Made by a program: the position numbers and the translations under genes
Shown here: positions 1 through 8,148 of the stretch, in pieces
Layout of the letters: each line of letters starts with the position of its first letter
How positions within the stretch are numbered: the stretch's first letter is position 1
NCBI GenBank assembly: GCA_903879915.1
Contig: CAIRNJ010000091.1
Coordinates: 31,718-95,717, forward strand
Direction: 5' to 3'
DNA from: an uncultured Elusimicrobia bacterium
GTDB lineage: Bacteria > Elusimicrobiota > Elusimicrobia > Elusimicrobiales > UBA9959
Length of the DNA: 64,000 nt
The notes under the pieces: model-generated
Database searches by the model: none
What the model was told of the DNA's origin: nothing
Seen by the model: only the letters and a program-made list of their open reading frames with translations

Positions 1-3000
1 GAGCCGGTGACGAAGGCGTTGGGCGTGGCCGTTATCTGCCGCGCCGCCGTAACGTTGACCGGGAGGAAGGAGAGGCGGGTAATGTTCATGTACCCGGTCT
101 GCTGCTCGTTGTCCTGGTTGGCAATGACAGTCACCGGGGTCTGGAAATTGCGGTCGACGTAGCGGTGCTTGCCGCCGAAGTTCAGCCACCCGGGGATCTC
201 GAAAGAGCCTTCCACTTTGCGGGCGTTGCCCACCCGCGTCAGCGGCTTGGCCAGGTGGACCTCGTTGAGATAGACGGTGCCGCTATGCGCGGCCCCGTCC
301 GCGGCGGCCGTTACGCCCGTGATGATCTGCGACACCTGCTGAAGGCTGGGAGTACCCCTGGAGGAGATCGTTACATTGTAATTGGAGCCGTTCGTCCAGA
401 TATCCGGTATGTTATCCCCGTTGAGGTCTTGCTGGTCGATGGTTATAAGGCGCCATTCCGTGAAATCAGCCAGCGGGATCTCGGCCCGGAAATAATTATT
501 CGCGTCGCCCAGCTGCAGGTAGAAACTGGTGTTGGGATACAGATTTTCGGGTTTGATCAGGAAGCGGAACTCCGCGTGCTGGGAAATGTCCACGGGGCGG
601 GAGAATTTCCTGTACACGTAGGCCGTAGAGGTCGAAGTGATCCCTTCGTAGCTCAGCGCGAGGGTCTGCTCCGAGAGGTTCTTCGAATTGGTCTTCTGCT
701 TCTGCTCGGAGACCGTGCCGTACAGGTCCTTGAAGACCCCGGGCGCGTCGCCGCCGGCCTCGTAAATGGGCGTATAGCTGACATTGTCCAGGTTGTTCTC
801 CGCCGCCACATGCAGGATGCCCGTGTCCGAAGGCGTGGTGCTGTCCTGCACGTTCCAGGTGTTCCCCACGGCGGAGATCCTGGCGAATTTTATCGTGCCG
901 GACACCGGCGCGCCCGAGAACGCGGACTTCTTGAGCGAGATGCGCACCTGCTTAATGGCGTTCCATTTATAGGCGTCCGCGGAGGCTATTTTCATCGGCA
1001 TGATGAGGGTGTGCCAGCCGGAGAAGTCAATGGTGTTCTTAAGCGGGGCGAGAGAATCGTTATTGTCCGTGAACTTTGAATTACTGACATAGCCGAAGCT
1101 GCCGCCGGTGAAGTCCTGCGCGTCCAGGCGGCCGTTCCTGTTGAGGTCCTCGGAGTCCAGCCGGCCGTTGGTCCCGCCGTAGCGCCGCTGCGGCAGGCCG
1201 GGCGGGGCGTAGAGCCAGCCTATATCCTCCGCGTTGGAAACCTGCTCGTCGCAGTTCGTGTCCTCGCTCTTGGGCGCGTTGGCCAGCGTCAGGCCCGAGG
1301 TGCAGACGAAGTTCTGCCCGCCGGTGTTATCCGCGTCCTCGTTTATCTGGCCCATGTGAATATTGAACTGGGGGCCTTCGGTGCCGGCGGCGGTACCGTT
1401 AGACCCGAATACCACCAGCTCCATCATGTTCTTCTGGGAGAAATCCACCCCGGTGGGGGAGAGCGGGTAAACTATCGAAACTTCGGAAGAAACGCTGAAA
1501 TCATAATGCACGGAGAGCACCTGCTGCGTGCCGTCGGACGTGGAGGCAGGGTTGATGTCGCGCAGCTTCACTACCTCGCTCTGCCAGTCGAGCGCGTCCG
1601 GGCTCGCCGGGGCCAGCGTCGGGTTGGCGGCTATGAACCAGTAGTTCCTGTCCAGCGAGGCGGAGTCGTCCTGCTTCACGCCTTCCATGTTGTCGACCAG
1701 GGCGTAGTCGTTCATGTTCGGGTTCATCCGGCTCTGCGCGATCTCGCCCGACAGCGTGGTCCTGAGCCCCAGCAGGTTCAGGCCCTTGAACTGGGCGTCG
1801 CCTTCATAGACCATCATGCTGTTGGTCAGGTCCGTGACGCTGGGCACCGAGTTGGATTTTATGCCGCCCTGGTAGAGCAGCGTCGAGCCCAGCGAGAAAT
1901 GGCTGCCCAGGTCGTAGGACGCCCGGCCGCCGACCAGCGACTGGTTGCCCACGCCGCCGAAGGGCGAAACTTCGTAGGTGATGTCTATCTTCGCGTCCTG
2001 GCCGATGCGCTCGGGGTAGTAGAAGGTTATGAAGCCTGACTCGTAGTCTATGAAATAGTCCTCGTTGCGGCCGAATTTAGCGCCGTTGACGCGTATAACT
2101 TCCGACTGCAGCACGATGTCCGGCTCGAGCAGGAAGGTCTTGAACCGGTAGGAATATTCCACCCTTATCACGCGCTTTGAGACCGGCGAGGCGGAATAGA
2201 CCTGCGGGTCGGGGCTGGAGGCCGGCGCGCCGTCGAGCGTGAACGGCTGCTTGAGGTGGAATATGCCCTGCTCGAAGTCCACCTCGATGTTGTCCGGGTA
2301 CTTCGGCATATTGTTCGTTACCGTGGGCAGCACCTCGTTGCGGTTCAGGTCCTGTATCTTCAGCGTGAAGTTCCCCCGGCCGTCGTCGCGGACCAGGTTG
2401 CTCTGGCCGATGGAATAATAGGTCTTCTGCTCCTGTAAATGCGACACCTGCAGGCTCGAGACCGCCGTGTCGGAGGACAGCGCGATATCGTTCTGCGTCT
2501 TGATTATGGCGGGCGCCACCACGGCGGCTAAAGCGGTGACTGACGTAGTGGAGGGGTTCTGCGAAAGATAGGTCCCGCCCGCGTTCTGGTAGTCTATGAT
2601 CACCACGTCCTGCGTGTTGAGCGTGCGGTTGAAGGTCAAAAGGCCCTTCGCATAGTCCATGATGTAGTCGGTGCCGGGGTTCAGCAGCTGGAAGCGGCCG
2701 GTATAGGACGAGGTCTGTACGGCCATATCCTTGCCGGTCATGGCGAGCACGATGACGCCGTCCACCGGGGCCTGGGTCTGCTGGTCTATGTAGATGCGCT
2801 CCGACGCCGACTTTATCGGGAGACGGGCCGTGTTGCCGAAGGACACGTCGTAGTATTTGCGCCGCAGGTAGCTGGTGTCGGCCAGGTCCGCGGTCTGGAA
2901 CTGCGTGTTGCCGGTATACTGCTTGGTCTTCGTCACGCCTTTGGTGCGCGAGCCTACGAAAGTGAATTTCAGCCGGTTCGTCTTCAGGTCGGCCCTGATG

Positions 3001-3698
3001 CCGAACAGCTGCTTGTTATAGGAAACGAATTCTGTGGCGGGCAGGGAAAGGTCTATGTCGCCGAAAGAGACGTTCTGCACCACTTCGTTGGCGTCGCCCT
3101 GGTAGACCACGGAGATGTCCTGTTTGTCCTGTTTAGTGTCGTCATAGTCGACGTTCACGGTTATCTTTTCGCCCACCTTGCCCTGCATGCGCACCTGCAT
3201 CTGCTGGGTTATCTCGAACAGGCTGAGGCTCTGGGCGCGGGTGACGGTGGTCTGGCGGTTCAGGAACTTCTTGCCGCTGTAGCTGAGCGCTATCACTTTG
3301 CGCCCGGTCACCGACAGGGTCGTGCCGGATTCCTTGAACTCCACCTGCGGTTCCGGCGCCAGCGGAGCGCCGGAGGAGACCTCCACCGCCGGCGCGGGAG
3401 CGGCGGTTTCTCCGGGGATATTGCCGCTCTCCACCGCTTCGCGCGCGGCGTTCCAGGCGTCTTCGCTGTAGGAGAACGGCAGCTCCGAAGCCAGCGCGTC
3501 CAGCCCGGGCGTATCGGCCGCGGTGGAAACGTCCGCGTCCAGCAGCGGGCGGCCGGTGTCCCGCTCCAGCAGCAGGAAGCGCTCGCCCGCCGCGGAGCCG
3601 AGCTGAGCCGGCAGTTCGGCCGCGCGCGCGCCTGCCGCGCATGCCAGCAGCGGCAGCAGCAGCGTCAGCGACAGTTCCCTGAGTTTTATCGGTCTCAA
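1..3698 (-). CDS. SprA/Sov-like outer-membrane protein, N-terminal part (3' end outside window)
   Basis: The frame stays open from 3698 to the left edge, giving about 1,230 residues without a stop. I place the start at TTG 3698 because it is followed by a signal peptide (basic LRPIKLRE, then a leucine-rich core ending near AGARAA); no good ribosome site supports it, so the start is uncertain. Recurring beta-rich units contain 'DYxxGxxTF' phrases, e.g. IDYESGFITFYYPERI, as in the SprA/Sov family. Around residue 670 there is a VDNMEG segment resembling the AYIDDFEG region of SprA. About residues 810-860 hold Asp/Asn-rich loops (EDTNCDEQ, DLNRNGRLD), like the EDINxDGxLD loops of that family. SprA is the outer-membrane translocon of the type IX secretion system, typically about 2,400 residues. 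I see the family resemblance directly; the secretion function here is inferred. It is divergent from lptF. Confidence 0.65.
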   Translation of the reverse strand, partial: MRPIKLRELSLTLLLPLLACAAGARAAELPAQLGSAAGERFLLLERDTGRPLLDADVSTAADTPGLDALASELPFSYSEDAWNAAREAVESGNIPGETAAPAPAVEVSSGAPLAPEPQVEFKESGTTLSVTGRKVIALSYSGKKFLNRQTTVTRAQSLSLFEITQQMQVRMQGKVGEKITVNVDYDDTKQDKQDISVVYQGDANEVVQNVSFGDIDLSLPATEFVSYNKQLFGIRADLKTNRLKFTFVGSRTKGVTKTKQYTGNTQFQTADLADTSYLRRKYYDVSFGNTARLPIKSASERIYIDQQTQAPVDGVIVLAMTGKDMAVQTSSYTGRFQLLNPGTDYIMDYAKGLLTFNRTLNTQDVVIIDYQNAGGTYLSQNPSTTSVTALAAVVAPAIIKTQNDIALSSDTAVSSLQVSHLQEQKTYYSIGQSNLVRDDGRGNFTLKIQDLNRNEVLPTVTNNMPKYPDNIEVDFEQGIFHLKQPFTLDGAPASSPDPQVYSASPVSKRVIRVEYSYRFKTFLLEPDIVLQSEVIRVNGAKFGRNEDYFIDYESGFITFYYPERIGQDAKIDITYEVSPFGGVGNQSLVGGRASYDLGSHFSLGSTLLYQGGIKSNSVPSVTDLTNSMMVYEGDAQFKGLNLLGLRTTLSGEIAQSRMNPNMNDYALVDNMEGVKQDDSASLDRNYWFIAANPTLAPASPDALDWQSEVVKLRDINPASTSDGTQQVLSVHYDFSVSSEVSIVYPLSPTGVDFSQKNMMELVVFGSNGTAAGTEGPQFNIHMGQINEDADNTGGQNFVCTSGLTLANAPKSEDTNCDEQVSNAEDIGWLYAPPGLPQRRYGGTNGRLDSEDLNRNGRLDAQDFTGGSFGYVSNSKFTDNNDSLAPLKNTIDFSGWHTLIMPMKIASADAYKWNAIKQVRISLKKSAFSGAPVSGTIKFARISAVGNTWNVQDSTTPSDTGILHVAAENNLDNVSYTPIYEAGGDAPGVFKDLYGTVSEQKQKTNSKNLSEQTLALSYEGITSTSTAYVYRKFSRPVDISQHAEFRFLIKPENLYPNTSFYLQLGDANNYFRAEIPLADFTEWRLITIDQQDLNGDNIPDIWTNGSNYNVTISSRGTPSLQQVSQIITGVTAAADGAAHSGTVYLNEVHLAKPLTRVGNARKVEGSFEIPGWLNFGGKHRYVDRNFQTPVTVIANQDNEQQTGYMNITRLSFLPVNVTAARQITATPNAFVTG

Positions 3699-3780
3699 AA
3701 TAGATTTCCGGGCAAACGCAAACTGCCCACCGTACAAAGGGGGGCTGCGGCGCCGCGATGATTCCACGGCGACGTCCATA

Positions 3781-3791
3781 TATAATAGAAT
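3781..3791 (+). promoter_or_regulatory. -10 region of lptF
   Basis: Overlapping TATAAT (3781-3786) and TAGAAT (3786-3791) lie directly upstream of the lptF ATG at 3799. TAGAAT leaves only 7 nt before the ATG and there is no ribosome site, so a leaderless or very short leader is likely. No convincing -35 is visible. The 100-base gap also separates the divergent SprA-like gene. Confidence 0.45.
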
Positions 3792-3798
3792 AATTGGT

Positions 3799-4911
3799 AT
3801 GCTCGTGCCCATAGCCCGGCTTTACATCCTGCGCGTTTTCGCGAAACACCTTCTGCTTTCGCTGTTCGTCTTCGCGTCCCTGCTGGTGATGCTGAATTTC
3901 GTGCAGATGGTCAACCAGGGCGTGCTGGCCGGCTTCTCGTTCTATTTCCTCGCCAAGAGCATGCTCTACCTGGCGCCCAACATCCTGGGCACTTCCCTGC
4001 CGCTGGCTTTCCTGCTGGCCGTGCTGCTCAGCCTCGGTCAGATGTCGCAGGACGGGGAAATAATGGCGCTGCGGGCCGGCGGGTTCTCTTTCTACGATAT
4101 TTTTTCCTGGGTTTTCGGCGCGGCCGTTCTCTGTTCCCTGTTCCTGGTGTTCGTCAACAACTGGGCCGGCCCCAAAGGCCTGAAGCGGTCCACCGATTAC
4201 ACCATCTCGATGATAAACCGCGTCACCAAGATAGAGCTGAAGCCGCGCACTTTCCAGCAGATCTCCGACTGGGTGCTGTACGCGCGCGAAGTGAACGGCC
4301 TTACGGGGAAAATGAGCGGCGTGAAGCTCATCCAGCGCATCAATAAAGGCGACTCCCCGGCGTTCGTCACCAAGCTGACCGCGCTCGACGGGCGCTACCG
4401 GATGGCCCGCGAGCAGGGGCTGGAGATAGAGCTTTCTGACGGGCAGTTCAGCCAGACCGACTGCGGCAGCGCGGGCAAGCTGCTTTACGGGAGCTTCGCC
4501 TCGTACAAGACCATGCTCCCTTTCTTTTCCGAAAGCGGCCGGGCGCGCAAGCTCAACCAGCGCGAGATCTCCACCCCGGGCATCATGGCGAGGCTGCGCG
4601 ACGGCATAGCGGACGAGCAGGTGGCGGCCAAATTCCGCATTGAGGCCGCCTCGCGCTTCGCGCTGGCCCTGGCGCCGCTGGTGTTCTTCCTGGTGGGCGC
4701 GCCGCTGGGCGTGGCGCTGGACAAGCGCGGGCGCTCGGCCGGTTTCGCCCTGAGCCTGCTGATAATCTTTTTTTACTACGGCCTGACGGTAAGCGGCATG
4801 GTGCTTTCGCGCAAGTACCCGGGGCTTTTCCCCTGGGCCGTCTTCGCGCCCGCCGCGCTGACGGGAGCCGCCGGGCTGTGGCTGTGGAAACAGCGCCTGT
4901 TCGCCAGGTGA
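3799..4911 (+). CDS. lptF: LptF/LptG-family lipopolysaccharide export permease (first of pair)
   Basis: A 370-residue inner-membrane protein of the YjgP/YjgQ family (PF03739). LptF and LptG form the transmembrane part of the LptB2FG transporter that extracts LPS from the inner membrane and passes it to LptC/LptA. The usual plan is visible: three N-terminal membrane helices (about residues 15-40, 50-85 and 95-125), a periplasmic beta-jellyroll segment of about 140 residues, and three C-terminal helices (about 280-365) with the conserved PLVFFLVGAPLGV stretch. The start ATG 3799 has no ribosome site but sits just after a -10 box. lptG follows after 7 nt. Assignment as LptF rather than LptG rests on gene order only. 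Confidence 0.88.
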   Translation: MLVPIARLYILRVFAKHLLLSLFVFASLLVMLNFVQMVNQGVLAGFSFYFLAKSMLYLAPNILGTSLPLAFLLAVLLSLGQMSQDGEIMALRAGGFSFYDIFSWVFGAAVLCSLFLVFVNNWAGPKGLKRSTDYTISMINRVTKIELKPRTFQQISDWVLYAREVNGLTGKMSGVKLIQRINKGDSPAFVTKLTALDGRYRMAREQGLEIELSDGQFSQTDCGSAGKLLYGSFASYKTMLPFFSESGRARKLNQREISTPGIMARLRDGIADEQVAAKFRIEAASRFALALAPLVFFLVGAPLGVALDKRGRSAGFALSLLIIFFYYGLTVSGMVLSRKYPGLFPWAVFAPAALTGAAGLWLWKQRLFAR

Positions 4912-4918
4912 TCCGCCG

Positions 4919-6007
4919 ATGAATAAAATATTCTACCGCTACATCGCGCGCAGTTTCTGGGCCCCTTTCGGCTTCGGGTTGGCGGTGTTCTGCCTGCTGC
5001 TGATCTTCGGCAGCCTTTTCGACAACCTGAACTTTTTCATGAAGAGCGGCGCCGGCCCGGGGCTGTTCGCGCGGTATATCCTCTACCAGACGCCTTATTT
5101 CATGGTCAAGATGATGCCCATCGCCACGCTGCTGGCGGTGCTGTCCGCGCTGGGCGGCATGATCTCGCGCGGCGAGTGGAAAGCCGGCCTGGCCGGCGGC
5201 TGGCGGCCTTTCGATATGCTCAAGCCCCTGCTGGCCTGCGCGGCGCTGACCGGGGCCGGCCAGCTGCTGCTGCAGGAGACCGTGGCGCCGGATTTTTACC
5301 TGCGCTCCGAATACATCTTCGAGAACAAGCTGCGCGAGCGGGACGACTGGCGGCAGGTCATAAAAAAGGACGTTTCCTTCTCCGCCGGCGACGAGGTTTT
5401 CGTGACGGCGCGGATCTTCGACGGCCGGCGCCAGCTGATGGAGGGGGTAATACTCAACATCTATAAGGAAGGGCGCCTGTTCACCGAGGTGAACGCCGCC
5501 CGGGCCCGCTGGCGGAAGGATGCCGGCCGCTGGGTCTTCTCCGACGGGGTGTCCATAAAGTACGCCGGCGAGGCCGCCCCGATAATGAAAAATTTCGACG
5601 CGTGGGAGTCCGGGGTGTCCGTGCCCCCTGAGGACCTGATCCTGGAAAAACTCGTTCCGGAAGGGGTCTCTTCCCTGGAAGTGCTGCGCCGGCTGCGCCG
5701 GCTGCGCGTGGTGGGCTCGCCTTCCACCGCCGAGAACACGCTGCTCTGGGTAAAGCTGGCCGCGCCGCTGGCGAACCCGGCCATGGCCCTGATAGGCGCC
5801 GCGATGGTGCTGATGCTGCGCACCAACAACAGGATCCTGGGCTTCGGGCTGGCCGTGGGCGTGGGGTTTTTCTTCTGGGCCGTTATAATAATGACGCAGG
5901 AGGCGGGCAAAGCCGAACTGCTGCCTCCGTTCGCGGCGGGACTGGCGCCCAGCGCCGTCTTCGCCCTGGCTTCGCTGTGGGGCCTCAGGCGCGCCCGCGC
6001 GATCTAG
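4919..6007 (+). CDS. lptG: LptF/LptG-family lipopolysaccharide export permease (second of pair)
   Basis: A 362-residue second member of the same permease family, with the matching layout of three N-terminal helices, a periplasmic domain (about residues 130-260) and three C-terminal helices from about residue 280. It would pair with the upstream product to make the heterodimeric channel of the LPS exporter. ATG 4919 is preceded by AGGTGA, which overlaps the stop of the upstream gene and serves as ribosome site, so the two are probably translationally coupled. No lptB, lptA or lptC is in the window. Naming as LptG follows order and could be exchanged with the partner. Confidence 0.87.
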   Translation: MNKIFYRYIARSFWAPFGFGLAVFCLLLIFGSLFDNLNFFMKSGAGPGLFARYILYQTPYFMVKMMPIATLLAVLSALGGMISRGEWKAGLAGGWRPFDMLKPLLACAALTGAGQLLLQETVAPDFYLRSEYIFENKLRERDDWRQVIKKDVSFSAGDEVFVTARIFDGRRQLMEGVILNIYKEGRLFTEVNAARARWRKDAGRWVFSDGVSIKYAGEAAPIMKNFDAWESGVSVPPEDLILEKLVPEGVSSLEVLRRLRRLRVVGSPSTAENTLLWVKLAAPLANPAMALIGAAMVLMLRTNNRILGFGLAVGVGFFFWAVIIMTQEAGKAELLPPFAAGLAPSAVFALASLWGLRRARAI

Positions 6008-6426
6008 CGGTCCTAACTTCGCGGCTTCGGCATTGTCGCTCTCTGCCGCTTCCCTGCGGCCCGGCATAACAGCTCCTTATCTGTTCCCGCCGGTAACCTG
6101 CACTCCTTGAATACAGCTTCAGGTTCTTCCCTGCGTAACCGCGGCGCGGTCTTTCCCTGCTTTTATGCCGTTATCGTAACAGGCGGGGATGACGACCTGA
6201 AGGCCTGAACGGCTTGACTTGTCAAGGCCTATTTTTAAGATAAAGCGGGGCTTCTCTCCGACGAGAAAGCGCGCGGCCCGGCCGGGGGGGGGCTGGCAGA
6301 ATCCGAAAAAAGCGTCTATACTATCGGTAGGGAATTCCGGGAGTTTTGCGGCAGCCCGGACGGTCGAGAGGCGGCAGCGGTTTCTCCGGTGAAGAGCGCG
6401 CCTGGCGCGGCTCGGGAGAGGGAGTT
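6008..6426. other. Intergenic region, 419 bases, with one promoter candidate
   Basis: No credible gene on either strand. Small GC hairpins lacking a U-tract follow lptG (e.g. GCCGC/GCGGC near 6048-6063), so no clear terminator. The right half carries the promoter-like sequence listed separately and a TATACT at 6317-6322. No riboswitch or tRNA was recognised. Confidence 0.5.
6214..6241 (+). promoter_or_regulatory. Candidate promoter for the 6427 gene
   Basis: TTGACT (6214-6219), 16-nt spacer, TAAGAT (6236-6241). The match to sigma-70 consensus is fair (5/6 and 4/6). It would give a leader of about 180 nt. A second -10-like TATACT at 6317 is an alternative. Confidence 0.4.
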
Positions 6427-7962
6427 ATGGAAGGCAATTCGAAACCGGTTTTCGTGCTCGCTTTTGCTTCCACCGTTGTTCTTACCGGCGGGTTCCTGTT
6501 CTTCGTCTATATGGACGCGGAATCCAGAAAGCCCGAAGGGATGCGTTCTCATTTCGATCTCCGCGGCGCGGCGTCCACCGCTTCCGTTTATTTCCACGAC
6601 GTCGAAAAAAAAGGCGCGGAGCTGAAAACCAGGGCCGGGAACTATCTCTCCGGCTTCTTCGGCGGCGGCGCCGGGCCCGCCGCTCCCGCCGTGCAGACCG
6701 CGGACGCGCGGCAGGAGCCCGCCCAGGAGCAGTATTCCGCCGAGGACGAGTTCGAAAAATATTTCAAGAAGAGTTCCGAAGACGGCGGCGCGTCCGGGGG
6801 TAATCCCTGGGCGGATATGGGCGAAGGCGGCGCGTCCGGCGGCGGCGTGGCCGGCGGCGGAGCCGGCGGCAGCCTTACCGAAGCCGCAGCCGGGCCCGCT
6901 CCCAAGGCTGCTTCCAAGAAGGTGGCGTGGGACGGCTCCGCTTCCCCCGAGGTCAAGGCGCCGGCCTATTCTCCGCGCGCGGTGCTTAATGTGCCGGCGC
7001 AGGAGGGGCTGCGCAGCGCGGCGCCGCGGTCTTTCGCCTCCCTGACCCCCAGGGAAGGGCCGGGCGGTTCCGAATCAGGTCCCGGCTACGGCAAGGGCAG
7101 CGCGGACTACGGTGACAAGGCGCGCAACGCCGCCTCAGGCTTCAACAATGCGCAGGGAAAAGGCACAGCTTCTCTTGACGGCGCTTCCGAAAGCGAGAGG
7201 TCCGGGGCCCAGAGCAGCTATAATTCCAAAATGTCCGGCGGCGCCGCGGCCGCGGCCGGAGCCGGTGCCGTGGGGGGGGGGTCTGCTCCTGCCGCTTCCG
7301 GCCCGAAAGCGGCCGAGGACGGCAAGGCCGGGGCGGCCGCGGATGGTAAAACCGGGGCCGACGCAGGAAAAACGGCCGACGCGGATAAAACGGCCGCCGG
7401 CGCCGCGACCAAGAGTAAACGCGACAAATCTATGCTCTCCCCCGACGATGCCGTGGAGGAAGATACGGACCTCCTGAAATCAGTGGTCACGGACAGGCAG
7501 AAAGGGCTGGAGGTCAAGTATGTCACCGACGAGGAGGCTAAGGTGCCTCCTGAGCCTACGCTGCTGAAAGCTAACGTCACCGACGGAGATAACACTAAAT
7601 CGGCCGAGGTGGCCGCACCCGATTCTCCGAAGTTTGCCAGTCTGCCCGCAGCGCGGAAGCTGGAGCTGCGAAAAGAGATCCACAGGTTTTTAAAAAGGAT
7701 AGAGGTCAGGTTCGAAAGCCCGATGACGGGGATCTATTCCACCTCCTGCAATACTACCCCGGAACTGTGCGCCGACCATGGGATCACCATGAGCTATCTG
7801 ACCATGACCACTGAAAACAGCGGGCAGGTGGTAATGGGCCTGAAATATGCTAATACCAGGTGGCGGCGGCATGTCATAGATTTTAAACGGCCGGACGGGG
7901 TCACAGGCGGCCAGCGTCACCGCCCGCAAGCGCCTGCTGACGATCAGAAAAGCGAGGAATAA
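6427..7962 (+). CDS. Membrane-anchored Ala/Gly-rich low-complexity protein, function unknown
   Basis: A protein of 511 residues if started at ATG 6427. An in-frame ATG at 6346 exists, but 6427 has a GGGAG ribosome site 6 nt upstream and begins directly with a signal anchor (about residues 7-28, VFVLAFASTVVLTGGFLFFVY). Residues 60-350 are a repetitive, disordered Ala/Gly/Ser/Lys region. A compact C-terminal segment follows (about 405-500), with a basic helix LRKEIHRFLKRIEVRFES and two cysteines (STSCNTTPELC). Orientation is presumably N-in, C-periplasmic. No family is recognised. The tract of ten G at 7272-7281 lies in frame inside the repetitive part and is a possible slippage site. Its neighbour is the secreted deiminase-like enzyme. 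Confidence 0.7.
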   Translation: MEGNSKPVFVLAFASTVVLTGGFLFFVYMDAESRKPEGMRSHFDLRGAASTASVYFHDVEKKGAELKTRAGNYLSGFFGGGAGPAAPAVQTADARQEPAQEQYSAEDEFEKYFKKSSEDGGASGGNPWADMGEGGASGGGVAGGGAGGSLTEAAAGPAPKAASKKVAWDGSASPEVKAPAYSPRAVLNVPAQEGLRSAAPRSFASLTPREGPGGSESGPGYGKGSADYGDKARNAASGFNNAQGKGTASLDGASESERSGAQSSYNSKMSGGAAAAAGAGAVGGGSAPAASGPKAAEDGKAGAAADGKTGADAGKTADADKTAAGAATKSKRDKSMLSPDDAVEEDTDLLKSVVTDRQKGLEVKYVTDEEAKVPPEPTLLKANVTDGDNTKSAEVAAPDSPKFASLPAARKLELRKEIHRFLKRIEVRFESPMTGIYSTSCNTTPELCADHGITMSYLTMTTENSGQVVMGLKYANTRWRRHVIDFKRPDGVTGGQRHRPQAPADDQKSEE

Positions 7963-8068
7963 GCCTTTCCCGCAGTTCCCTCCCCTGCTTCCTTAATTAT
8001 ATCGGATGGGCCTTTGGACCCATGCCCGGACTGCCCTTTGTGCTCATGCCAGGGAAAGCCATTAAACT

Positions 8069-8074
8069 TATAAT
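8069..8074 (+). promoter_or_regulatory. -10 box upstream of deiminase-like gene
   Basis: TATAAT in an AT-rich stretch, 74 nt before the ATG at 8149. No clear -35 at the expected spacing. It would give a leader of about 68 nt containing the 18-bp palindrome at 8106-8123. Confidence 0.35.
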
Positions 8075-8105
8075 TTATTAGCGCAGTATTTGGAACTGTT
8101 CGGGC

Positions 8106-8123
8106 CGCGTTCTGAAGAACGCG
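8106..8123. repeat. 18-bp perfect palindrome in the 5' leader
   Basis: CGCGTTCT-GA-AGAACGCG, arms of 8 with a 2-nt centre, between the -10 box and the start of the deiminase-like gene. It could be an operator for a dimeric repressor; the two-base centre is too tight for an RNA hairpin loop without opening base pairs. Confidence 0.4.
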
Positions 8124-8148
8124 CAATCTACAACAAGGCGGATCCTGC

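Noticed and set aside
3142..3849. Open frame on the minus strand over the SprA-like start and lptF start
   Set aside because: It is a different frame within the SprA-like gene, with repetitive Arg/Ala/Gly content, and it would run into lptF.
4583..6067. Long open frame on the minus strand (494 codons) over lptF and lptG
   Set aside because: Shadow of the LPS permease genes; the product is low complexity with no domain.
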